From Endozoicomonas sp965208385 (GTDB lineage: Bacteria; Pseudomonadota; Gammaproteobacteria; Pseudomonadales; Endozoicomonadaceae): a stretch of 64,000 bases of DNA. A program made the translations under genes and the position numbers. How positions within the stretch are numbered: position 1 is the stretch's first letter; the number at the start of each line of letters is the position of its first letter. Positions 57,054 to 64,000 of the stretch are shown one piece after another. The notes below the pieces were generated by a model. That model was not told the origin of the DNA, searched no databases, and saw nothing but the letters and a program-made list of their open reading frames with translations. The DNA lies in the NCBI GenBank assembly GCA_965208385.1, contig CBDBOO010000099.1, positions 124,001-188,000 of the forward strand, written 5' to 3'.

Positions 57054-60000
57054 TTAATCAGCCAACTTGCAAAAGCCCCTTTTTGTCAGCTCCGGATGAT
57101 CTATAAGGAGACTGCGCCAGGCCTTCTCATCATCGACCTTACAACCGCGTAACTCTTCTTTCTTCTCTCCAGAGAGAGGGCTGGAGTCCTGTTCATATCC
57201 TACTATTTTAGAACTCATCAACCACTCTGCCACACTGCGTACCTCTTCTTTTGTCATACGGTCAACCTTGGCTGACCGGCATTTTTCTACCCCTGTACGC
57301 AGGGTCAGATCAATATTTTCAAATGCCTTCAGGCTTTGTTGATAAAGATCGGGATGGTATTTTTTGAAATCATCGGTAAATTCAATATGCGCATCAATAA
57401 ATGCACCATATACCGTAGAACATTGGCTTTTAGAGGTAAATACCCAGTTGACCAGATGCATCCCCGACAACACCGTACTCAGCCCGGCTCTCATCCTGAG
57501 ATCAATATCTTTCAGTACGATGTCATCATTTTTTATTGCTCTGGTCAGGCTTCTGAACCATGGGTGGTGACAACATCTTATATATATAGCTGATGAGTCA
57601 GGCTGACCGGACACACGCATAAGTTTAAATAAAATATTTAAAACCTGATTTTTTTCATTGTTCATATTCGTATAAGGGTTAAAGCAGGAAGCCTTGCCCA
57701 GTAATTTTATGAAGCTGCTAACTAATATTTTTATCTCCAGTGCTGTAAACTGGAATCCGGATTCCAGCAGGTGGAGAAAAGACTGAAAATCAACGGTGCT
57801 GTACCAGAAAGAGTCGATTTCCGCGAATTGAAGTGTTTTTATCAACAGCTCAGTTAACTGGCGATTCTTTAAATGGCATTGTTTGTCAATAAAAACTTTC
57901 CACAGAGCATGGATAAGGTTGTAGGAATTCCGACGTTTGTAGGAATCTTTATGTTTCAAAATCAACTGGCAGACATCAATAGCAACCTGAGCGTACTGAT
58001 CGGCAGCCCCCTCTCCTGCTTTATTGATGCTGTTATTAACAATATTGGCCAGCACTCCATATTGATAAAGGGCACATGTATCATGACAAAGCATCAGAAG
58101 GCGAAACTGGTGAACCGTCAGGTTTTTGTGAAGTAATGCCCCGAGGTCTTTGTTGTGGAGGAGAATATCAGCCAGAAGGGTATCGATTTCTTTTGACGGA
58201 TTGTCTCCCGCAGTTGCAGCGGATTTGTCCCTTCCCGAACAATCTTTGTACCTGTAAACATGGCTCCGCAGCTCATCACAATTAAGCCAGTAAGGAAAGC
58301 AGTCCTCAAACACCATATCGGTAAAATTATGTTGAGTCAGTTGTGCTAACTGGAAATCATTACAAGTCACTACCTTGTTATGAAGCTTATTAAAGTAGAT
58401 ACCTCTGAAAATAACCCCTGACAGATTCACTTTTTTTAACTCAATAAGATGAGGAATAAGATGAAGATTGCTCTCACCGATATGAACACCTTGCAGACTT
58501 TTGATCTGTCCATCGTTGAGAAGATTCGGGTTAGCCAGTAATAATTCCCCTAGCTGATCAGAACTCAGTGTCTTCACGAACTGTCTTGACTGTTCAGAAA
58601 GGGGAGAGTGTTCATTTATAAGCTGTTTATAGAATGATTCCAGATTTGCCTTTACTACGGTATCCACAGGTCGTCCATCAGGCCAGTAGTCACACAGGGA
58701 AGTGAGATGATGCTGGTGCAGGCCCAGAGCCCTTCCATGGGGAATCTGCACACTGGCAACCTCTTCCATACTGATGCCGGCACAGGTGATTTCATGATCG
58801 TAGCCCAGTGAACTCCAGGCGGACGGCCCGGGGGGGATCCCTGACACTTTCGCCCGGGAAACACGGGTATTGCTGTCTTGTATTTTGGGATAAACCGTCA
58901 GGTCCGTCCGGCCCAGGATTTCCGGTTTCAGTACCAGCCCAATCATATGCGGCAAAGCTTGAACATTCTTGACTGCAAAGCATGTTCTTGTTGCTCCGCC
59001 AGAAGCCATATCATGAAGTAGTCCACCTTTTTCCAGTGTTTCATGAAGAGGCGGTACCTTTATTCCCATTCTTGCCCGTTCACAAGTGGTTAACAGTTGC
59101 CCACCGGAATGAAGCAGCGACGTAAGAATGGTTTCATCGGTACTTTTATTTATGAAATTCAGCTGGTGGACAAGCACCAGGGACGGCGATAACGAATCAG
59201 GGTTCCAGAGACCTTCAGGCCGGTAAAACAGCATCCGGCCAGCCTTCATCTGGTGATGGTGCTCCCAGCGTGGGGGTTGGGTGTCGGGTGGCATGCCTGA
59301 AGGGGCTGGTTCAACGCCCCCTTGATACCCCCGGGCCAGATGTTCTGCATAAAGCGTCTGCACCTGATCGCAATCCGGGCGGGCAGTGGCTACCCCAAGC
59401 TGTGATAAACCGGACAGTATCCGTTCTGCAGTCTCCCTGTCGGAGCCTTTTACTCTCAGTACCAGCACCCGTTCCAGGGCAAACATATTTTTAGTCTGCT
59501 CATCGCCGAACCACTGAATTTCAACATCGGGAAGATCCGGCAGGGTAAAGCGATAATGACGTACGCCATGCTCCTGAGTGCCCTGATTCCAGCCATGACT
59601 GCATCGCAGGTTTCGCAGCGCGAAATGAGTCGTTTCATTACATTCATAACGTTGACTGCTTACTCGTACTGGAAAACCAGCCAGAGAAAAGTCTGAGAGG
59701 GAAAATTCATTACGGGACAGTTTCAAGGGGGTACCTGGTGGCGTGCTGTGTAACTGCCTGAAATAGTAGGCCGCCAGGTCAATCCCGGTTACCGTTTTAT
59801 TCAGCATATTTTCGGCTTCCTGGGAAGGGACACTGCCTGCCCCTAATAGCAACCTGGATCTATTATTTTCGATTTCACTGATGGCCTGTTCACATCGTTC
59901 GACCATCCCGGCTAATATAGCCTGCCATTGAGGCGTCATGAGTTTGATCTGGTTATCATCAGAAAAGCCCTTCAGATAAATATTAATATCCTCGATCAGA

Positions 60001-62060
60001 CGCACATAACGGGGAGGCAAACCCATCTGGTCAGACAGGTTGCGTGCAGCTTGTGGTTCCAGGCGCAACCAGCATTCTGTCATTGCCTGATTATCTGTAT
60101 TCATAAATTGAAACAGGCACAGTTCACCATCGGTAATGTCTCTGGCTGGTACTGAAAGCCCGTGCCCCCGGACACCATTGACGACCATAGCCTTGTGTTC
60201 CGCAGGGGTGATTCGTTTCTGACAACACTGTGGAAAACGTCTGGCCAGGTAAGCAATGCGGTCATGAATTATGCTCTGAAGGCGCTGACGATCCAGGGGT
60301 TTATCCGGGCCGTAGACCTCAATGAGTCGTGAGAGTTCTGACGTATCTCTTTGCAACAGATCTTTCACTACGGCTTCAATGCTGCCCTTTTTCAGTTTAC
60401 TGAACACTTCGGTGGCTTTGTGATAGGAGGGCATAACACTTGTGTGGCAGGTCAGGCTGACCGCCGGATGCTCTGCATCCAGCAAAGTATCAAGCTCCAG
60501 AACGGTGGCAGAAAAACTGTCTGTCTTTCGGGCGCTGGCCAGCGGTGCCCCAAACTCTCCTGCTTCTCCCCAATCCAGTGCGACAAGGTTACCGTCAGTG
60601 TTCACCTGGGTGTTACAACAGGTGTGGCCTAAAATATCCACATTGCCCAGCAGGGCGGCCACAAGATACAGTCTGGCCAGTTGCTCCGGGTCAGCCTGTT
60701 CAAGACGATTCTGGTCTGCAGTCAAGTCATCCTGCCATTCAGAGACTACACATGTTCTGCCCTGTTCCTGAATCAGGTGAACGGCAGGTACCTGCAGGCC
60801 AAGGGCACCGGCAAGCCGGGCCATCAAAACCTCATTCCGGGCAGAATCGGCAATAACAGGCTCTTTTATATAATACGTTTTACCTGAAACCGGGTCCTTG
60901 TATTGACCGTTAGCTGATGTACCTTTGCTTCCACCCAAAGCAGGTGAAGCTCTCTCCATGGAGGTTAATGGTGGAATGCCCGCTGTGGGCGAGAATTTGC
61001 CAGCACTCTTACAATAAAGGGCATAGAGTTCAGGTTGATGTTGTTTCAACCATTCTACCTGGGCTTCCAGAGTATTTGGCGCGAATTCCAGAGCTGTTTT
61101 AATCTCTCCATTCTCAGATGCTCCAGTGCGATGTTTTCCAGGCTCATTAAATGATGCCTGGCTGTTACTGATTGTGCTCTGGCAGGATAGGTCACCCTGC
61201 CCGGCAATGACCGAGCGCACCAGGCTAGCCAGGTTATAAATTTTTTCTTCGATTTTCGGGGTGTGGTTTAGATCCTGATAAACATCGAGTTGAGCTATAT
61301 CAAAGTTGGAACAAACTCTTATAATTTCCAGACAGTCTGCGTCATGGACCAGCTTTTCAATAAAACTTTTCTGATCGTGGGGTTTATCCTTGTTGATAAT
61401 GGCCAGTCGGCACTGTGCGGCCAGACCTGGAGGACAGCCAATAGCCCGTAGGTGATCTTCACAGCGTTCACCGCTGGCTCGCTCCCACTCTGGTGTGTCC
61501 ACGCCTTCTCCTTCACGGCCGGAGTCATGCAACAGAGCGGCTTTCATGACATAGGGCACCCAGTCAGCCGGAAAATCCAAAGCTTCCTGATGACCGGAAT
61601 CCCGGTACAGGGTGAGCAGTACCGGTATCCAGGTAGCAGCACGGCTCATATGTACAGCACCATGAACAGGCCGGGCTATTTCTCCGGCAGATAGCCGCTG
61701 CCCTGGCAGTGCTTTATGTAAAAAACGCTGAGCAAGAGACTGACATTCTGCTGAAAAAGCCTGCCATAATGCACTGGTTGGCCAGGGAGAAGGGTATGGT
61801 TCCTGTTTAGCTTCATCCGTCAAACTTACAGGCGAAGGGGGAATATCCATGGGTGTCACCAAGGACAGGGAAGAGGGGGCTGGGCTCAGGGACTGAACTG
61901 TTCTATGACCAATGGATACTGATGGCTCTTGAGGTTCCAGGCGTGCACGCTTGGCTTCAGGTAAAAGTAAAGCCTTACCGGATTCTGTATCCTCCTCGTC
62001 CTCCCGATTCCGGTCGGAGGCTGTACTCGAGTAACAAAAGCACCGCTTCAGACAATCCAT
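57054..62060 (-). CDS. 1668-residue multidomain protein with SidE-PDE-like HD and kinase-like domains
   Basis: The first 90 residues are low-complexity with a basic cluster (EAKRARLEP). Residues about 95-290 form an HD-type domain: RPVHGAVHMSRAATW (H133, H137), AALLHDSGREGEGVD (H178, D179), AIINKDKPHDQ and KLVHDADCLEIIRV (D240). This layout resembles the phosphodiesterase domain of Legionella SidE/Dup proteins. Residues about 370-510 look kinase-like: LGGSKGTSANGQY (P-loop), YYIKEP (K399), GNVDILGHTCCN (D475, N483) and LDWGEAG (D497). Residues about 970-1190 contain LFYRPEGLWNP and SGGATRTCFAV and are unassigned. The C-terminal 450 residues are helical. No signal peptide. It is probably delivered into host cells; the function is inferred from domains only. 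Confidence 0.65.
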   Translation of the reverse strand: MDCLKRCFCYSSTASDRNREDEEDTESGKALLLPEAKRARLEPQEPSVSIGHRTVQSLSPAPSSLSLVTPMDIPPSPVSLTDEAKQEPYPSPWPTSALWQAFSAECQSLAQRFLHKALPGQRLSAGEIARPVHGAVHMSRAATWIPVLLTLYRDSGHQEALDFPADWVPYVMKAALLHDSGREGEGVDTPEWERASGERCEDHLRAIGCPPGLAAQCRLAIINKDKPHDQKSFIEKLVHDADCLEIIRVCSNFDIAQLDVYQDLNHTPKIEEKIYNLASLVRSVIAGQGDLSCQSTISNSQASFNEPGKHRTGASENGEIKTALEFAPNTLEAQVEWLKQHQPELYALYCKSAGKFSPTAGIPPLTSMERASPALGGSKGTSANGQYKDPVSGKTYYIKEPVIADSARNEVLMARLAGALGLQVPAVHLIQEQGRTCVVSEWQDDLTADQNRLEQADPEQLARLYLVAALLGNVDILGHTCCNTQVNTDGNLVALDWGEAGEFGAPLASARKTDSFSATVLELDTLLDAEHPAVSLTCHTSVMPSYHKATEVFSKLKKGSIEAVVKDLLQRDTSELSRLIEVYGPDKPLDRQRLQSIIHDRIAYLARRFPQCCQKRITPAEHKAMVVNGVRGHGLSVPARDITDGELCLFQFMNTDNQAMTECWLRLEPQAARNLSDQMGLPPRYVRLIEDINIYLKGFSDDNQIKLMTPQWQAILAGMVERCEQAISEIENNRSRLLLGAGSVPSQEAENMLNKTVTGIDLAAYYFRQLHSTPPGTPLKLSRNEFSLSDFSLAGFPVRVSSQRYECNETTHFALRNLRCSHGWNQGTQEHGVRHYRFTLPDLPDVEIQWFGDEQTKNMFALERVLVLRVKGSDRETAERILSGLSQLGVATARPDCDQVQTLYAEHLARGYQGGVEPAPSGMPPDTQPPRWEHHHQMKAGRMLFYRPEGLWNPDSLSPSLVLVHQLNFINKSTDETILTSLLHSGGQLLTTCERARMGIKVPPLHETLEKGGLLHDMASGGATRTCFAVKNVQALPHMIGLVLKPEILGRTDLTVYPKIQDSNTRVSRAKVSGIPPGPSAWSSLGYDHEITCAGISMEEVASVQIPHGRALGLHQHHLTSLCDYWPDGRPVDTVVKANLESFYKQLINEHSPLSEQSRQFVKTLSSDQLGELLLANPNLLNDGQIKSLQGVHIGESNLHLIPHLIELKKVNLSGVIFRGIYFNKLHNKVVTCNDFQLAQLTQHNFTDMVFEDCFPYWLNCDELRSHVYRYKDCSGRDKSAATAGDNPSKEIDTLLADILLHNKDLGALLHKNLTVHQFRLLMLCHDTCALYQYGVLANIVNNSINKAGEGAADQYAQVAIDVCQLILKHKDSYKRRNSYNLIHALWKVFIDKQCHLKNRQLTELLIKTLQFAEIDSFWYSTVDFQSFLHLLESGFQFTALEIKILVSSFIKLLGKASCFNPYTNMNNEKNQVLNILFKLMRVSGQPDSSAIYIRCCHHPWFRSLTRAIKNDDIVLKDIDLRMRAGLSTVLSGMHLVNWVFTSKSQCSTVYGAFIDAHIEFTDDFKKYHPDLYQQSLKAFENIDLTLRTGVEKCRSAKVDRMTKEEVRSVAEWLMSSKIVGYEQDSSPLSGEKKEELRGCKVDDEKAWRSLLIDHPELTKRGFCKLAD

Positions 62061-62398
62061 ATCATTATTTCCCTAAACGAACGATTAACATAGTTTCGGC
62101 AGCCAGTAACAGAGAAAGTTCACCGGCGATGGATAACAAAGATGTTATTGAAGCTTGCGGGAGCAGCAAAGCTTATTCTTGCTTTGACACAAATGCCTGA
62201 GTGTTACTGCGTTTTCGGATAATACCTCGACATGTTTCATGGTCTATCCTATAGCTGATTGGACAGCGGAATAGACTAAAAGTCGAGGTGCAGGTTCTTA
62301 GAATATACTAATACACTGCCGTACATGTTGAGTGCTGGGTTTAAGCTGAATCCGGTGTTTAGACTTTCCGTGGCAGTGATGACTTACAGGACTGTTGT
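62061..62398. other. Divergent intergenic region
   Basis: 338 bp between the large multidomain gene and a small secreted-protein gene transcribed the other way. No gene, repeat or operator was recognised. Confidence 0.5.
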
Positions 62399-62950
62399 AT
62401 GAAACCGATATATTTCTTTTTTGCTGTTGCGCTGTTTCCAGCATTTCATTCTGATGCGGGAGAAACTGTATCTTACTCATTTGAAGGGAAAGTCGAGTCA
62501 TCCGGCTTTTATTACGCTCAGGGTATGACGCTTGAAAATGCTCGTCTCGATAAAAATAAATTCGCTTTCTCAATCGATATCAACTACTTCACCATATACC
62601 CTGGTGGGGATAAATCAACAGAGTCTATCGGGATTTATCAGCTCACGTACTTTTTACCGAAAAATACAACACAACCCTCTAGCTTCAGTTTTAACGTAGA
62701 AGGCTCTGTTTATGATAAAGATATGTCTTTTGATTGCCCTTTTATATTTAATATTAACGAAGGTGAAATCACAATCACGGCTCAGGATTGTAGAACTCGT
62801 TCGAGTGATAACAGTAGCTCTGTGAAATTTTTATCAACAATTGGAGGAGTAGATCAGGTGAATCTTGGTCCAGAAGATTGGGCGATACCAACTATTGTTA
62901 TTAAACTGGAACAAACAGGCAATAGCTTCAGGAACCTTAATGCACTGTAA
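62399..62950 (+). CDS. Small secreted protein of unknown function
   Basis: 183 residues. A signal peptide (MKPIYFFFAVALFPAFHSDA) precedes a beta-rich mature part (ETVSYSFEGKVESSGFYYAQ, FSIDINYFTIYPGGD, DCPFIFNINEGEITITAQDC), with two Cys likely to form a disulfide. The opening SYSFEGKV is reminiscent of short secreted beta-sandwich proteins that often carry C-terminal sorting tags, but no such tag is seen. Family not recognised. It lies inside the insertion that splits the hydroxybutyrate dehydrogenase gene. Confidence 0.7.
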   Translation: MKPIYFFFAVALFPAFHSDAGETVSYSFEGKVESSGFYYAQGMTLENARLDKNKFAFSIDINYFTIYPGGDKSTESIGIYQLTYFLPKNTTQPSSFSFNVEGSVYDKDMSFDCPFIFNINEGEITITAQDCRTRSSDNSSSVKFLSTIGGVDQVNLGPEDWAIPTIVIKLEQTGNSFRNLNAL

Positions 62951-62980
62951 TTATCGGTGTTCCTGAATTCATGAACTCTC

Positions 62981-63284
62981 CGGCAATATATCTGTCTACC
63001 TGAGATTGAACATTCTCAGGGCTTCTCCTTGTCTAAACCCGATTTCCCCCACTTCAGTACCAGTGAAAGCTATGGCACTGAACCAGTAGTGAAAAAGGAT
63101 CAGCGGTCAGGAGCAATGGACAGTTTTCTGATCGGCAATATATCTGTCTACCTGAGATTGAACATTCTCAGGGCTTCTCCTTGTCTAAACCCGATTTCCC
63201 CCACTTCAGTACCAGTGAAAGCTATGGCACTGAACCAGTAGTGAAAAAGGATCAGCGGTCAGGAGCAATGGACAGTTTTCTGAT
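62981..63284. repeat. 152-bp tandem duplication
   Basis: The block beginning CGGCAATATATCTGTCTACC at 62981 is repeated from 63133 without visible change. It contains short open frames in both copies, which look fortuitous. It lies next to the right-hand junction of the insertion in the dehydrogenase gene. Confidence 0.93.
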
Positions 63285-63349
63285 TATGGTCAATTACTTG
63301 ATCAATCCTGGCACTATCCTGACCTCGGCTATGGCTATGGCTATGGCAG

Positions 63350-63682
63350 AAGGATTGCTGCTCACGTGGCAGCTAACACGGCGCTATCAGACTGACTAAA
63401 ACAGTGGCACTGGAAGTGGCTGGTAAAGGCATTACCTGCAACGCTATCTGTCCGGGTTATGTGATGACTCCCCTGGTGGCCAATCAGATTCCCGATACAG
63501 CCAGAGCCCGGGGAATCAGTGAAGAAGCTGTGATTAAGGATGTCATTCTATCAGCGCAACCCACTAAAGATTTTATTGGAATAGAACATATTGCCGAACT
63601 GGTGTGTTTTTTATGCAGTGAAGCGGCAGCCGGAATTACCGGTGCTTCATTACCTATAGATGGTGGCTGGACAGCCAGATAG
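63350..63682 (+). pseudogene. D-3-hydroxybutyrate dehydrogenase, C-terminal fragment
   Basis: The end of the short-chain dehydrogenase reads VALEVAGKGITCNAICPGYV, TPLVANQI, then GIEHIAELVCFLCSEAAAGI and PIDGGWTAR, all strongly characteristic of bacterial BdhA. Just upstream, AHVAA and then LTKTV are in different frames; adding one A would give the catalytic-region VAAKHG. About 110 codons between the two fragments are lost. The ATG-like start at 63404 is internal and would not give an active enzyme. The Tyr-x3-Lys active site is destroyed. Confidence 0.85.
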
Positions 63683-63696
63683 ACAGGAAGAAATGT

Positions 63697-64000
63697 ATGG
63701 GAATGTTGATTGATGGCCAATGGCATGATCAATGGTATGAAACCAAAGAAAACAAGGGTAAGTTCAATCGGGAAAATGCCCGGTTTCGTCACTGGATTAC
63801 AGAAGATGGTACAGCCGGAGCCACTGGCAAAGGCGGATTCAAAGCCGAAAAAGGGCGTTATCATCTTTATGTCAGTCATGCCTGCCCCTGGGCTCACAGA
63901 ACCCTTATTTTCAGAAAACTGAAAGCACTGGAAACATTGATCGATATTTCCGTGGTGAGCCCGAGAATGTTAAATCAGGGCTGGGAGTACGATACATCCA
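63697..64000 (+). CDS. yqjG: Glutathionyl-hydroquinone reductase, N-terminal part (runs off window)
   Basis: The ATG at 63697 follows AGGAAG at 63685. Codons read MGMLIDGQWHDQWYETKENK, FRHWITEDGTAG and LYVSHACPWAHRTLIFRKLK. The CPWAHR motif, with its catalytic Cys and the surrounding sequence, is diagnostic of the YqjG/ECM4 (Xi-class glutathione transferase) family, which reduces glutathionyl-hydroquinones with glutathione. Only about 101 residues are in the window. It lies 14 bp after the dehydrogenase remnant and may have been co-transcribed with that gene originally. Confidence 0.9.
   Translation, partial: MGMLIDGQWHDQWYETKENKGKFNRENARFRHWITEDGTAGATGKGGFKAEKGRYHLYVSHACPWAHRTLIFRKLKALETLIDISVVSPRMLNQGWEYDTS

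Noticed and set aside
63029..63399. Two overlapping ORFs starting LSKPDFPHFST
   Set aside because: They arise from the 152-bp tandem duplication, use a non-ATG start and have no other support.

Overview
The window looks like part of the chromosome of a marine, host-associated gammaproteobacterium of the Endozoicomonas type. This is inferred from gene content, not from a marker gene. It combines ordinary gammaproteobacterial genes (radD, yceI with a cytochrome b561, a Zur-type zinc operon, PotABCD-like transport) with a very heavy load of insertion sequences, large eukaryotic-style proteins, and a pathway that uses 4-hydroxyproline, an amino acid abundant in animal collagen. No rRNA, tRNA or CRISPR array was seen.

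Bases 1-22138 (minus strand) are the wreck of one giant repeat adhesin gene. It has been cut by an IS4 element that itself carries an IS630 element (2467-5409), a multi-level nest of at least four elements (about 5690-12290), a second IS4 copy (15443-16934), an ORF-less group II intron in antisense orientation (18838-19598) and an integrase-core IS (20357-21739). Removing the elements at their target duplications restores the adhesin frame at most junctions. An 11-bp tandem duplication, an in-frame stop and one other frameshift add further damage. A TolC-family outer-membrane channel (24490-25803) upstream is the probable export partner.

Bases 22600-24205 hold another ISKra4-family element with a 164-bp MITE inside it. 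radD follows (26059-27819), then a secreted-protein gene split by an intact ISKra4 element (27944-30378), a 284-bp MITE and an IS1182 element (30720-32426).

Bases 32443-42919 form a coherent hydroxyproline locus. It has a GntR/FCD regulator, alpha-ketoglutarate semialdehyde dehydrogenase and 4-hydroxyproline epimerase on the minus strand. On the plus strand are an FAD D-amino-acid (D-hydroxyproline) dehydrogenase, a periplasmic binding protein, a DapA-family deaminase, an ATPase and two permeases. Together they would import hydroxyproline and convert it to alpha-ketoglutarate. Palindromes around TTGTATACAA in the promoter regions are the likely GntR operators.

Bases 43007-48087 contain a duplicated permease tail flanking an ORF of unknown family with nuclear-localisation-like basic clusters, and a large secreted protein with Cys-rich zinc-finger-like modules broken by frameshifts. 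Bases 48466-53861 carry cytochrome b561/yceI, a membrane-anchored alpha/beta hydrolase, a Cys-rich secreted repeat protein and an IS1634 element. Bases 53892-55912 are a Zur-controlled zinc operon with a damaged outer-membrane gene.

Bases 56090-63682 are a D-3-hydroxybutyrate dehydrogenase gene split by a 7.1-kb insertion. The insertion carries a four-copy 141-bp repeat array, a 1668-residue protein combining a SidE-phosphodiesterase-like HD domain with a kinase-like domain, a small secreted protein and a 152-bp tandem duplication. The window ends inside a glutathionyl-hydroquinone reductase gene.
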